Shown here: positions 32,524 to 45,177 of the stretch, one piece after another
Layout: each line of letters opens with the position of its first letter
Numbering within the stretch: position 1 is the stretch's first letter
NCBI GenBank assembly: GCA_023014335.1
Contig: JAECYW010000010.1
Location: 186,001-250,000, forward strand
Reading direction: 5' to 3'
DNA: 64,000 nt
Source of the DNA: Galerina marginata
Taxonomy: Eukaryota; Basidiomycota; Agaricomycetes; Agaricales; Galerinaceae
The notes under the pieces: generated by a model
What the model was told of the DNA's origin: nothing
Seen by the model: the letters and a program-made list of their open reading frames with translations, nothing else
Database searches by the model: none
Made by a program: the position numbers and the translations under genes

Positions 32524-35500
32524 TGCCGGTCAAACGATCATAGGACAAGAAATTCTCTCCTATTATTACGGCCCATTTATCAATTGCCGTGTTGATGATC
32601 ATCATGGATGTACTTCTGTTCAATAACCCAGTTCGAAGAGAAGGCTGTCGGCGACCTTCCCCTTCACCGAGTTTGATTCCCGTCTGCGATTCGTTCTCCT
32701 GGAGCTTATTTGCTCACTGAGCTCGTGGCGCATTAGACTTACCGGAGAAGTTAGAAAGGCACAGCATGAAGATCCAAGTAATCCGGTCTCATTATATGTT
32801 GCCAGTCCGAGGCCGCTAGCCCCGTGACATATGAACGCCATTGAACCGAACCCCGAGCCATTTCGAAAGCATTGTATTTAATATACAGCCGGAAGATCTG
32901 CGCTGCGGCCGAGATGGAATAAAACACCCGTGTCTGAGCCTTCGGCTTACCTTGGTCCATTGAGTCTGACTGGCTTGTTCCTGCTTTGTACAAATTACAT
33001 CCACTTTGAGAGAAGTAAATTGATTGGAAGTTCAGTAAAGTGTGCAACGGAACGTCACCGAAAGTTGGATTTCGTATTCGTTGTGCGAACCGGATGACTT
33101 TCACTGCCACACGGATGCCTTCAGCCGACGATTATGGTAGGCGCTTATGTAAATTGAACAAGCGCCTAAGCGATCAAGAAGCCAAAACCTGGGGAAATAG
33201 CCGCTCTACTTCGTGAATAGGGCATGGACGACCTATACGCCAGGATTTATCTTGGGCAGAGGGTATGATGTCGTCGAATCCGGGGAATCTCACCGACATA
33301 CGCTGTAATTGCCAGAACGAAAGGCTCGAACCTCTGCAGCCAATCCCCGTCTCCAAAACGCGAGTCCGCAGTCAGAAAATTTATCAAACTGGTTCACCGT
33401 CACCGGACGCACCTTCCATACTTTTTAGTTGCAGCAAACCAATTGGCGACTCGGTTCGCCATATTTTTAGACCTCTCGTGGCATTTGTGTTTGACACCTG
33501 GATGTACAGCCTTGCGGTCAAGTTCTCACTGGTTAATAGCAACTCTGAGAGGTTGTAAATACAGTAAAGTAAACCCTATTTAACAAATACGAGGATTTTT
33601 GGCAAGTGAGATTACGCCCTTTCCTATGTTCAGAATGACAATAGACAAATGAATGGTGTCTATTTGAAGGAGAAAATTACACTGGCTGAGATACCACGAT
33701 TGAATATTCGTGATGACCTGTCTCGTTTAACGGACGTAAGATTGACACTATCAGACAGGTTCAGACCGGCGGCGGCCAGAGAAATACCATGATATCAACC
33801 TAGCATGTAACCAAGGACAGCCAGATACCTACCAAGGTAATAAATCTGTAAGTTGTATCGTTTGGGGAGCGGCAAACAGTCCACTGTGCCGTTCTTCAAT
33901 GTTCGCCGACCAATGACGCCATCACAATGCGGTATGAGCGTCAGGGCGGCCATCGAATAAAGCACTTCCACCTGACACAGAATCGTCGATGGCGATGGGT
34001 CCATGACCGTGAGTCTATGTAAAGCGCTGGGGTAAATGTGATCAATCAGATTCGACCTTGAGCTTAGATAGGTATTTTGTATACGTAGTCATTATTCATC
34101 TGACTGGAGGTCTCACAGTTGACATCGCAATCACTTTCATTGAATAGTTTATCGATGCACGTAAGCCCTCCTCCATTGGGAACCAAATTGGACTTTGCAG
34201 AAGGTTTTTTAAAGGGCCTGGCCTAAAATGGGAACTCTAACTAAGCGTGTTCTCCGAAACGGCAATATAGTTCCACGTCTCTGATGAATGTGGGCCATTG
34301 GGCGATTTCGTTGGTGAGAAATTGACCGGCACTGACAAGAGACCTAAGTTACAAGATCCTGATAGGATTTTAAATGAGATCGTGCTCAATCTGGGGTTCA
34401 CTTTAGGCCCGTCGACAGTGGGGAATGGGAATACCATAAACTTGAAGTCGCGATCGATATTCCTCCTTGAGCCTACCAATCCCAGGGTTTAGAATCCCCG
34501 ATGGGTCAGCCGTCCCAGTGACTTGCCCATGGTTTCCGACTACACAATTCAGTGGAACACTGGAAATGGGAGTTCTAGGATCAACAGAAGCGCTGCCTGT
34601 CGAATTTGGCATGATTGTCGGGGGAAACAGGGTGTTCCTCAACAGCCTGCACTTAGACCTTACGTTACTGTATCGCCTCCCAAAAACTCTGAATTAGGCT
34701 CCCTGAAATGGGGTTAACCACCGAGTACGCGAGGCAGGCATGAGGTGCAGAAGGGGGACGACGTCTGGGATACGAGAGTCTTTTGTCACTGTCCGTATAT
34801 ATTCTGAAAAAAGTCAAACCCTGACAAGGAGGCAGAGCTATAGATGTGTAGTCGCAAGCCTCGATAGAAAATGTTAAGTGCCAAGTAAGTGAGGAGGTCA
34901 TGAGGCCATCACGCACGGCGAGAGCGGACGAATAGGAGATGGGTTACAAATGGAGAAACAATTTGCTTCCGTCCTCGCTTCGATCACTGCAGGCGTGGGA
35001 ACATGTGTCTGAAGAGATCAGCGCCCGGCGCCAAATTTGAAAGACGAATGCACTGCATTGTCAGAGACATACTTAATGCGTGACAAACGCTACAAATTGG
35101 GCGGGAGAAGAGGGCTTCGGTTGCTATAATGCATACGCTTCCTCGATAAACTGACCACTTCGACGCCGGATCGAGTACTTCCTGGCTCATCTTACTACCC
35201 CAGGTGCAACAACACATCTAACAGTGGAACATCATTTTTGCGGTCTAGGCCCCTGAAACTTGAAGGCCTAGTGGCACCGCTCGCATAAGTTCGATTTAAC
35301 GCAAGCACACGGTGTTGTGGGATGAAAAAAATATCGATATGGTGAAAAAAGAGGTGGGGCTACTGTATGAGCCTCTCCACTCGGTATCTGGCACCACGGA
35401 GTTTGAAATGTGTGCCGAGGATAGAAATCGAAATTGCGTCGTCGAATTACTCTCCTCCCAGGAAGAGTGGAGCCCAGAGAAGGAATAAAAATGATTGACT

Positions 35501-36217
35501 AGACCGACAGTGATTGAGATCTTCGTAGTCGGCACAGTGCTCTTGCTGAAATTACTTTATTCTTCTCCGCGGAAATGGTTGGCGATCACGGAACCATTTT
35601 CAACTGCCGGAAGCTCTTGGGTTTAACTTACACTGTAAAATGTGTGGCGCCTGTACGGATAATTTTTAAAAAGCCGATGAGCAATTCAAGCTGATGGTAG
35701 TGGTATGGGTCAGAACAGGATCGGTTGAATTTTGCCTTCGTGTAGTGGATGGACGGCAAACATATACGACCCTTAAGCCCAAAAAAATTTGGCACTGCAT
35801 ATTCAGGAATACCATTTTACAGACATCAATTTTTAGGTGGGCTGGGGTCGTTAAATAAGCGCCTGTATACAATGAGCGTTGACAGCCGGAGAGGAAAATC
35901 TTAAGCGGTGATCAAAACCAGTGATCCCGACATTCTTTGTGACCTGACTCTTTCTTTCATCAATTATTCGAGACTGGCAATCAGTGTCAACCTCGATAAA
36001 TGTATTTGGCAGGTGGCATACTTGCCAAGTTGCTATGTTTAATGTTTAAACATGTCAGGCGAAGCCGAACCAAAACACCATTGAAACAACTTCTTTGTAT
36101 CACTTCCTGCCTCGTTCCTCGTCTTATTTTCGTGGATGGAGGTTAAATTATTTATTCATAGGAAAAAGTCCGCAGAGGGAACGACTATTAAGCATGAGAA
36201 ATTAAGGTGCTTTGCCT
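32524..36217. other. Gene-poor 3.7-kb stretch
   Basis: No recognisable gene. Short frames occur on both strands. Minus blocks at 32751-33110, 33795-34004 and 34984-35217 are each followed by plausible donors but do not join into a known protein. At 34237-34717 both strands are open for most of about 480 bp. I see no terminal repeats, integrase, transposase or reverse-transcriptase motif. The stretch may be decayed duplicated or mobile sequence. Confidence 0.35.
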
Positions 36218-37913
36218 TCAGGTCATCCGTACGATAACATCTTCCCCCTTTCCCTGTATCTCGGAAAGACTTGAATACCCTGCCAGACCAAGGGTACTGT
36301 CCAAGTCGGCCAAAGTATAATTTAGCACCTCTTCGACGCCAGCTTGTCCTCCAACGACCGAACCGTAGACCCAAGGGCGGCCAACTGAAGATAAGTCAGT
36401 TTAATTGTAGTGACTGACATTCCGAGGCAGCTTACGGAAAACGGCCTGAGCGCCAAGAGCTAATGCCTTGAAAATGTCACTGCCCGTCCGGATTCCAGAA
36501 TCGAATAAAATGGTTAGGTTTCCTGATTTTTGTGCGGCTTGAACCTTGGGGGACTTCATGATATTTTCTAGAGCTACCAAGGTTGGGATCGCGCCATCGA
36601 GTTGTCGGCCGCCTGAGAAACGTAGACTTAGAGCTCCACCAGGGGTTGGCTACAGCTATTTGCTCACCGTGGTTCGAAACAACGATCCCGTCAACATTAA
36701 AGTCTAACGCCATTTCTGCGTCCTATAGCCGTTATTTATTAATCAATGTTTACAGGGCCAATTCTATAAACTAAGCACGTACCTGGAGTCTTTGAATACC
36801 TTTGAGCACCAGCGGCCCCTCCCAATTATCTCTCAGGAACTTCAAATCCTCCCAAGCCCGGAAAATACCAGAACTCGCTTCCTTCAGCCATTCCATTGCT
36901 AAAAAGATGTCCTGGATGGCTTTTGCATCCCCAGCCTTGGCCGCTTCATCAATCTTGGTGGAGTTATACGGGAACGCTGGGTGCTCGTTCGTGATCGGCT
37001 GTTTGCCGTAGCGCGCCATAAAGACAGGGTCGGAGAAACCGATTTGTACTCCGACGCCTCGTGCGAAGGGCAAAAAACCCGTGTCGAGGTCGTGCGGTCG
37101 CCAGCCAATGTTCATAGTGTCGAGGGTGACGACGAGGGCGGAGTAGTTTGCTGCTTTAGCACGGGAGAGGAGGGAGAGTGTGACGTCATTGCTTCGTGGC
37201 CTGTTCAATTAAAGTAATAAATGAGGAAACTGTGGCGCAGCACCAGGGATTTAAAACGACTGACCAATAAAGCTGATACCACCGGTAACCATCACCATTT
37301 GCCTCCGCAGCCTCCTCGATCGTTCGGCTTGCAGCTGTGCTCAGGATGTATGGAACCCCGAGGGCTTTCCCTGCTCGTGCAGGGTTGAATTCGGCATCTG
37401 GGTGGAAAATGGCTTGGACCCCTATTGGGGCGATGAAGACGGGCGAGGAGTGGGTGACGCCGAAGATCGTGGTCTACAATATTTAATTTTGGGTGGGATT
37501 GTCAGCTGCATTCATAAATTTAACTCGGGGGTAGCCTTTAAAGTGTACGTACATTTAAACTCCTTACAGTCGCGTCGACGAGCATGCGAGGTACGATACC
37601 CCACTTGTCAAACGCGTCGATATTCGCCTGGTAGGTTGTGCCAGTACCTGCACTTCCGCCGGCATATTCAAAGGCTCCTAAATTGATATACAGTAGTTGG
37701 TAAGTTGACTTCTTCAACGATATAGAGAAATCGAATAAACCGCCCACCTCCAAAGTCTTTCAACTTCTCCCTGGCTTTCGCCTCGAGTTCGTCAAACATT
37801 ACTGTCCCCAGCGGCAGCGCACCTGGATTTCTATAGAGGTTGTCCATGTAGGAGCTCCACGGGTTGCCCCCAATTGTGATGTTTGTTAGATTTGCCATTG
37901 CCATCATGGACAT
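36218..37913 (-). CDS. FMN-dependent alpha-hydroxy-acid oxidase, lactate-2-monooxygenase-like, copy 1
   Basis: TIM-barrel flavoenzyme oxidising 2-hydroxy acids. The spliced order is GGNPWSSYMDNLYRN, AFEYAGGSAGTGTTYQANIDA, WGIVPRMLVDATVRSL, SPVFIAPIGVQAIFHPDAE, GYRWYQLYWPRSNDV, VVTLDTMNIGWRPHDLDTGF, GPLVLKGIQ, the active site SNHGGRQLDG (His codon at about 36669, split from GGRQ by an intron) and FDSGIRTGSDIFKALALGA, then VGRPW. The GWRPHDL insert and lack of a cytochrome b5 domain make it closest to lactate 2-monooxygenase rather than cytochrome b2. No signal peptide or clear mitochondrial presequence is seen. It is the left member of a tandem pair with the gene at 39708, with shared intron positions. 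Confidence 0.92.
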
Positions 37914-39707
37914 GACTTGGACCGTGATCGCTTATAATTGGGCGGTAAAGCGTCGTTGATAGAATGTAAGAAATGAAGAACAGAATGGGTAAAATGCAAA
38001 GTAGCGCGTATAAGTTCAAGAACCTGAACTTGAGTGCGAAAGTTCCAGCCAAGACCCAAGTTTAAGTCACTATTTAAGCCCCAGACTAAGAGTCCTCAGC
38101 CTTTCGACCAATAGATTCATCATAGCCAGAGGCAGGGGAAACTATGAAACCGAAATGTAAAGCTCGGTGCGCAGTCCGACCGAAGGTCGACCGTAGTCAC
38201 CACAAAGAACGGAAGATGAAAAAATTAGCTTTCGGCATTTACGGCTTCCTAGTTTGAGTCATGAAATATCACAAATACTGTACATCCTTGAAGCCGGTCT
38301 TTCTCAATGATGAAGGTTCGAAGAATTGAAGGGACACGAAAATCGACATCGATGCCGGAACGGCAGCTGCCCAAGCGGCGGTCAAAAGTCCAGTGACCTC
38401 ATCCAAATATTCAAAGCATTCGAGCCCAATTTCATTGACTTATGGCCATCGCACCTGGATAAACTCGGTTTATAGCTGAAGTCGATTTGTGGACTTTGTG
38501 GGGCCTGTGCAGTGCGGCCGATGACAAACGAAGTGGGCATCATAGCCATGTCGCAACGCAGAAAGTCCTGGTGAGCTTTGCGTAACCTCACTAAAGATGT
38601 TCATTGTTTCAATTTAAGTACGTTACGGCTGTAGAGTACACTGCCGCCAAAAACTATGGCAAGTTCGTCGTACACAAAATTTCTATTGCTGAACTTCTCA
38701 CTGATCCTGAAAATGCTACGACTCGGACATTCTAAGTTACACAGGGTTTTACTTACAATGGGCATGTCGCGTGGATGTCGGATATTTTTCCCCATTGAGG
38801 GCAAAGAAAACTTGAACTATTTTTTTGCCGGGAGTGTATTTGACAGATAGTGTATCGCAAATGGTATATTTAAACCAGCTGCGAAGTGAAAAACCTATGT
38901 AGATGGCATGGAAATGAACCGCACTGGGCATCGTAGCGGCGGCGTAGAAGTCGGAGGATGACCAGCGGCCCCACTGCGCACAGCGAGCCCACGAGGGTGT
39001 TTGTAGCGAACGTAGCGCCGGCCTCGAGTAGACATGCCACTCTGGCATTCCCCCGGCGCCTCTGCATGTCCGCTCTTTTGCAGTTGCAATACCATGCATA
39101 GTTGTATCCCATGATGTCTCGGCCACTACTAGTGCTTACTCATTACTCATGTCTTGATCCTTACTCGCCCTTGCCTAGTATCGATGTGGTCTCCAAGGAG
39201 CCTCGTCTCCGAAGATAAAGGTAAGCGCGTAGCCATTTGTCAATGCCTCTTTAAATGAACAAAATGAGATAACGAAGGTACTTCAAAGTGCTTGGGGTGG
39301 ACCGTTTCGAAGGTAATGCAATCGGATTTAATGATCGGTGTGGCGCAAACGTGGCAGATTCGGAGATTCCTTACCAAAAAGGAAGGAAAATGTGAATACG
39401 TGAAATATCAAATGATAGAGGCATGGAGTCGCGATACGAGGAAGGAGGCTAGGCTAGGCTAGGCCGAGGGGCATTCTGACAACTTCTTTTTCGTTTCAGC
39501 CCTCGACTATTCAACTTACGGGGTCCATATTACTATTTATGCCACATTTCTAGCCGTTCTGCAAGAAACAAAATTTCATCTTGATAATAATTGGGTACAA
39601 AGTAATCCTTATATGTCATTTAAATCCCCTGTCCATCCAAGCACACGGCGCAGCGCCCATGTTTCTAAACACACAGTACCCAGATAGCCAGGTCTAGGCG
39701 CTCTAAT
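37914..39707. other. Spacer between the tandem FMN enzymes
   Basis: 1.8 kb with no clear gene. Minus frames at 38601-39126 (for example DTLSVKYTPGKKIVQVFFALNGEKYP) look protein-like but join to nothing known. A TTAAATAG element near 38066-38073 may serve copy 1. An AGGCT tandem (about 39448-39465) lies at the right. The downstream part is the 3' side of copy 2. Confidence 0.3.
39447..39465. repeat. Short AGGCT tandem repeat
   Basis: GGCTAGGCTAGGCTAGGC, a pentanucleotide tandem of about 3.5 copies in noncoding sequence. Confidence 0.7.
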
Positions 39708-41364
39708 TTAAGCGATCTTCATCAGCACCTCCTCGGCCTTCCCTTGTATCTCCGCCAAACTCCTGTATCCGGCCAGCCCGAGCGTGTTGTCCAGGTCTGC
39801 AAGTGTATGCTTCAGGACCTGCTCAACGCCTGCCTGGCCGGCAATAATCGAGCCATACAACCACGGGCGGCCCACTGTGTTGATGTCGGAATTATTAATG
39901 GATCAGGATAAGAAAGTTGAAGGTAAGAGGACTCACGGATAACAGCCTGCGCACCGAGCGCGAGTGCCTTGAAGATGTCGCTGCCCGTGCGAATGCCCGA
40001 GTCGAAGAGGATGGTGAGCGTCCCGGCCTTTTGGGCCGCTTTAATTTTGGAGGACTTCATGATCATCTCGAGAGCGAGCAGGGAGGGGATAGCGCCGTCG
40101 ACTTGACGGCCGCCTGAAATGGGAAATAGTGGAAGTTAGTTTGGGGAGGCGTTAATTAGACTTTGGTACAAACCGCACCATGATTAGACACGACGATCCC
40201 GTTTACACCGTACTCTATAGCCTTTTCCGCATCCTGTAATGAGGACGTTAATGTGGGTGAGGCGTTACCATTGAAAAGCAATTACCTGCACACTCTGAAT
40301 ACCTTTAAGCACCAACGGCCCCTCCCAGTTATCCCTTAAAAACCTCACATCCTCCCAATCCCGATACAGGCCCGAATTCGCTTCCTTCAACCACTCTGTC
40401 CCAAAGAACACGTCCTCCTTTGCCTTTGCATCGCCCGCCTTAAATAGCCTATCCACTTCTGCCGGATCGTATGGGAACGGCGGGTGCTCGTCGGTGACGG
40501 GCTTGCGACCATAGCGCGCCATGAATACGGGGTCGGACTTGCCGATCTGGACGCCGACGCCTTGCGCGAAGGGGATATAGGCGGTCGTGAGATCGTGCGG
40601 ACGCCATCCGAGGGACATAGTGTCGAGGGTGACGACGAGGGCGGAGAACTTGGCGGCTTTTGCGCGGGAGAGGAGGGAGAGGGTTACATCGTTCGTGCGT
40701 GGCCTGTGGGGTTATGTCAGTGATTTATCGAATCGAAACCAAAAATGGGTGGACGGACCAGTACAGTTGGTACCAGCGGTACCCGTCGCCGTTGGCCTCT
40801 GCTACTTCCTCGATTGTGCGGCTTGCGGCAGTGCTAAGCATGAAAGGGATACCGAGGGCTTTTCCTGCTCGCGCGGCGTTGAATTCGGCGTCGGGATGGA
40901 AGATGGCTTGAACGCCTATCGGCGCGATGAAGATCGGTGCGGAATGTGTTACGCCGAAGATCGTGGTCTAATGTCATGGATTAGATGGATTGTGCCGTCA
41001 GGAGACGGGTAAGCACCTCAAGACTCCTTCTAGTCGCGTTGACGAGCATTCTTGGGATGATGCCCCACTTCTCGAACGCGCGAAGGTTGGCGCGGTACGT
41101 CGAGTTGGTGCCTGCGCTTCCACCAGCGTACATGAACGCCCCTGATTACAGTTTGAATTATGTCGGGCGCTGGGGAAGGGGGTGGATTATTCTCCCACCT
41201 CCATAGTCCTTGAGCTTCTCCTTAGCCTTCGCCTCGATCTCCTCGAAGACGACTGTGCCGAGCGGTTGAGGCGCGGCGCGACTGCGATAGAGATCAAGCA
41301 TGTATCCGCTCCATGGATTTCCGCCAGGCAGAACAGTTTCGAGCGCGTCTTTTTGGTCTGACAT
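39708..41364 (-). CDS. FMN-dependent alpha-hydroxy-acid oxidase, lactate-2-monooxygenase-like, copy 2
   Basis: Tandem paralogue of the gene at 36218, same strand. It reads MSDQKDALETVLPGGNPWSG, AFMYAGGSAGTNSTYRANLRA, WGIIPRMLVNATRRSL, APIFIAPIGVQAIFHPDAE, GYRWYQLYWPRTNDV, LDTMSLGWRPHDLTTAYIPF, SNHGGRQVDGAIPSLLA, FDSGIRTGSDIFKALALGA and VGRPWLYGS, ending EEVLMKIA. Catalytic His and FMN-binding residues are intact. Introns match copy 1 in number and place as far as can be judged. Third positions are more GC-rich here than in copy 1, so the copies are not very recent or their local base composition differs. It oxidises a 2-hydroxy acid such as lactate; whether it releases peroxide or decarboxylates the product cannot be read. 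Confidence 0.92.
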
Positions 41365-41928
41365 GGTTGGGGAAACAGGTGGATGCGGGGTAAAGCTGAG
41401 CCGCTACAGTATTTATGTAAGCTGAAAGGGATCTCTCATGTCGGATGCCCGGGGCAGAGTCGCCCGGGTCATGAGAGTCTTGTGGACAAAAATAGAGTGA
41501 TAACTTATGAATAGCGTTTACGCCTTCAAAACTAGAACTGGTCATGAAATGTTTTGGTTCTTAAGGCCTCATTTTCGAACAGGGAACTGATTCAGTATTC
41601 AATAGTCAGATACCCCACTTCCTCAGCTCAATCACCATTGGCTGATTACCCACCACCTTCAAGTTCTCTCCCAAATCTCCGACAAGGCAAAATTGACAGT
41701 TCGAATGACCAGTAGGACCAAACATTAAGGTGGTTCTTTATACACAATTTGACGTGCTTGCGCCTTGAAGTCGTACTTGACATGGTAGTGGTGGAGAGGA
41801 GAGATAATCCTGCTGACATAAGCGTGGACAAAAATAAACGCCTTCTCCTGGGGACCATTCGACGTGGTCAAACGTGTCTCTGCGATATTTATTCTGGCCA
41901 AGGGCTGGGTGTCGTGCTGGCCTGAGCG
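41365..41928. other. Divergent intergenic region, LMO-like copy 2 and SUN-domain gene
   Basis: About 560 bp between two starts transcribed apart. Minus-strand TATA-like CATAAATAC lies near 41408-41417, about 45 bp before the FMN-enzyme start. No coding sequence is supported. Confidence 0.4.
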
Positions 41929-44900
41929 ATGCTCACAGTTCTCCCGCTGACCCTGCTAGCCCTGCTCTTCGCGTCCCCAGTCCTCGCAGAGCCCGCCTCG
42001 GACAACGATGCATTCAGGGCACTGGCGCTGCGAAAGCCGAAGCAGCCAGAGAACCCGATATGCTGCCTCAAGCCGCTCACTCCGTCGGAGCCGGTAGACG
42101 ATGGGGTTTTGCTTTCTTTTGAGGAGTGGAAGGCGAAGCAGCTGGCGACGCAGCCGGAAACTTTTGTCAGGGGGAACGAGATGAACGCCAGCAACTTTGC
42201 TCCTCCAGTGGACGGAAGCATATCCAACGAACCGGGTGGTGGCAGTGGGGAGACCGCAAGCCCTCCAGGCGCAGCTGACAACCTCGCTTCGTCAGATGCC
42301 ACAGACGCAGGCAGCCAAGTCCCCTCTGGGGCGCATTTCAGGGTGCCCTTGACTGATAGATTCAACTACGCCTCCCTCGACTGCTCCGCGCGTGTGCACA
42401 CCTCGCACCGCTCCGCGAAATCGCCCGCCTCCATCCTTTCCTCCAAACGCGACCGGTACATGCTCAGCCCGTGCGACAAGTCCAAGGAGAAGCAGTTCGT
42501 CGTCGTCGAGCTGTGCGATGATATCCGCATCGACACCGTGCAGCTCGCGAACTTTGAGTTCTTCAGCGGGGTGTTCAAGGACTTTACGGTCAGCGTGTCG
42601 AAGACGTACGACCTCGACCCGGACAGCTGGACCGCGGTGGCTACCTACAGAGCCAAGAATGTGCGCGGGGTACAGTCGTTCCATCCGCCGAAATCGTTAA
42701 GGGACTTTTATCGGTTTATCCGGATCGACTTTTTGTCGAATTACGGGAACGAGTTTTATTGTCCCCTCTCGCTGCTTCGGGTGTACGGGCTCACGCATTT
42801 GGAGGAGTGGAAGTGGGATACTTGGGAGGCGGAGAGCAGGAGCAAGCAGGCGGAGCTGCAGCGGAAGAGGCAGCCTGTTATTTCTGTGGACGTTCCCGAG
42901 GCCCGTGTTGCAGATGCGTCGATGGAGGAGGCTAGTTCGATTGCTCCTGACGGAAATGACACTACACAAATTCGTTCCGACGACCGACCTCCGTCGTCTC
43001 AAGCTCAGGTCGCCTCGACCACCGCTCCATCTGACGACTCAAAACCACAACCCCAGTCAACCATACCACCGTCCACACACCACGACACGACCGACGGGCG
43101 TCTGCAGCCCAAACCGCCTTCATATACCAACACCAACGCAGCCCTTGTGCACCATTCCACTGATACATTCGTGTCTATACCGTCTCCATCCGATCAGGCA
43201 TCCAACATACCAAAAGCATCTACTTCCGAATCTTCATCTTCATCAACCTCATCGTCATCTAGTAAAGCATCTTCATCCGTTTCTTCTTCTGCAACTACAC
43301 CAGACTCGGCATCAACAACATCCAATACCAACGCATTTACATCAAGCACCTCCGATTCTACTCAGTCATCATCCATCCCCAACTCCTCAACACTAGTACC
43401 AACACCAACACCCACCATCATCCTCTCCACCTCAGCAATCAACGTTGTCCCCATCCCGCCTCCGCCGCCACTACCACCAGCAATAAAAGCCACCACGGGA
43501 GGCGGCGAGTCCATCTACCGCACGATCATGAACCGCCTTGCGGAGGTCGAGCTCAACCAGACGCTGTACATGCGATACATCGAGCAGCAGAATGTGGCTG
43601 TGAGAGAGGTGATCAAACGGCTTGGGGAGGATGTGGGACGGTTGGAGGGTATTGTGAGTTTTGTGATGTTGATTCTGGTTTCGGGTATACGCTAAACAGT
43701 CAACTGTTGTATAGAGTCGAGCGCAGAGCGTGACGTACCAGCGCAACATGCATCAGTGGGAGAAACAAAGGTACCAGTTGGAGATGGAGTACGGGGACCT
43801 GATCTCGCGGATCGAGTATCTTTCCGAAGAAGTGAGTCCATCCCGCCATCCATCCACATCGCACCCCACTCACCCAACCCACCCAGATCGTCCTCGAAAA
43901 GCGCCTCGGCGTCGCGCAACTGTGCCTCCTCCTCGCGGTGCTCGTGTTCCTCGGGCTCACGCGCGGGTCGCGGCCGCCGGTTGACACTCTGAACATGAAC
44001 AGCGGGTTCAACCAGAGCGTGCGGGAGTGGCGGAGGCGCCATTTTAGGATTAGTGGGGATTGGGATTGGGTGGGGCGGTTGAAGGGGCGGGGTGCGAGCA
44101 GGAATGGGGATGGCGGTGGGGAGAGAGGGAGGAGTAGGAGCGGGAGTCGGGCGAGACTACGGACGCCCCCGCCTGTTGCTAGTGCGAGGTCGAAACCAAA
44201 GTCTGCTAGGTCGTATCCGCCGCATTTACCGTTAGGTTTGCATTGTCAGTATTTTCTTTTGGTTTTCAAAAGCGTGTATCCTAACTAAAGCCTTCGCAGC
44301 TGACGACGAAGCCGACAACAGGGTGTTATTCCCCTCCACATCCCGGCCGTACCGTACCAAGCCTCTCGAACCGCTCAAAACCATCCACCTCAACACTGCC
44401 CCTGCTTCCAGAGAAAACTTTAACCGGCCGCGACCGCGTGCGATATCGAACCCCCGCTCGCGTGCACCTTCATTGAGATCAACGCCTGTCAGCAGGCGGA
44501 CAGCGCAGTATAACCACGCGAGAGCGACGACGCCTACGACAAGCACGTTCGGCTCTAGCTCTATCTACAATTCCGGGCAGGCGACGAGGCCGCAGGCGAT
44601 GCAGCGGTCGAGCTCGTACGGCCTGCCGACGCCTATTTCGATACCGCAGAGTAATTCATGGGGGCCGATGTTGGGGTCCGGTATAGGCGGGGGTGGGGGT
44701 GGGGGCATGCCGAAGAGCGCGAAGAAGTGGGCTAGGACTGCGCATTTGCATGAGGTGAAGAGGGGGTCTAAAAAGGGTTTGGGGGGACATGACCGAGACC
44801 GAGAGGAGGGGGATAGGGAGAGGACGCCGCGGGAGTTTGAGTTCCAGAGGGAGAGGGAGGATGTGTTTTCGCCTCCTCTGAAGGAGAAAGAGGCAGGCGG

Positions 44901-45177
44901 AGTACCGCCGCCTGTTGATAGCCTGCTGTTCCAAGGAGCAGTAGCAGTGCCGACTGAGGATGTCGGCGTGGATGGGGATCCATGGGTGGACACGGATAGT
45001 GTCGACGGAGATGCGGACGGGGAGGGGTCCGAGTTGGATGTGGACAGGCTAAAAGTCGATTCGTCGAGCGGGACGGGCACTGGCATGGGTCCCAGCCCGA
45101 TGTCGAGTCTGATGTCGAGTCCGAGGGACTCTACTGTTCGGGTTGTGGATATGCTACCGATACCGTTTCCTGCATAG
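41929..45177 (+). CDS. SLP1: SUN-domain protein of the SLP1/SUCO type
   Basis: Type I ER membrane protein; yeast Slp1 works with Emp65 to protect soluble ER proteins from degradation. Signal peptide MLTVLPLTLLALLFASPVLA, then a variable region with SFEEWKAKQL, then the SUN-like domain (RFNYASLDCSARV, ASILSSKRDRYMLSPC, KQFVVVELCDDIRIDTVQLANFEFFSGVFKDF, FYRFIRIDFLSNYGNEFYCPLSLLRVYG) and the conserved EEWKWD. A long Ser/Thr/Pro linker (about residues 330-520) follows, then a conserved IYRTIMNRLAEVELNQTLYMRYIEQQ helix, a coiled coil, a membrane helix (GVAQLCLLLAVLVFLGLTRG) and a long basic, low-complexity cytosolic tail to 45177. At least three introns occur, after 43651, 43831 and 44246. Confidence 0.9.

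Noticed and set aside
42905..43396. 163-codon His/Pro/Leu-rich plus ORF
   Set aside because: Second-frame shadow of the Ser/Thr-rich linker of the SUN-domain gene.
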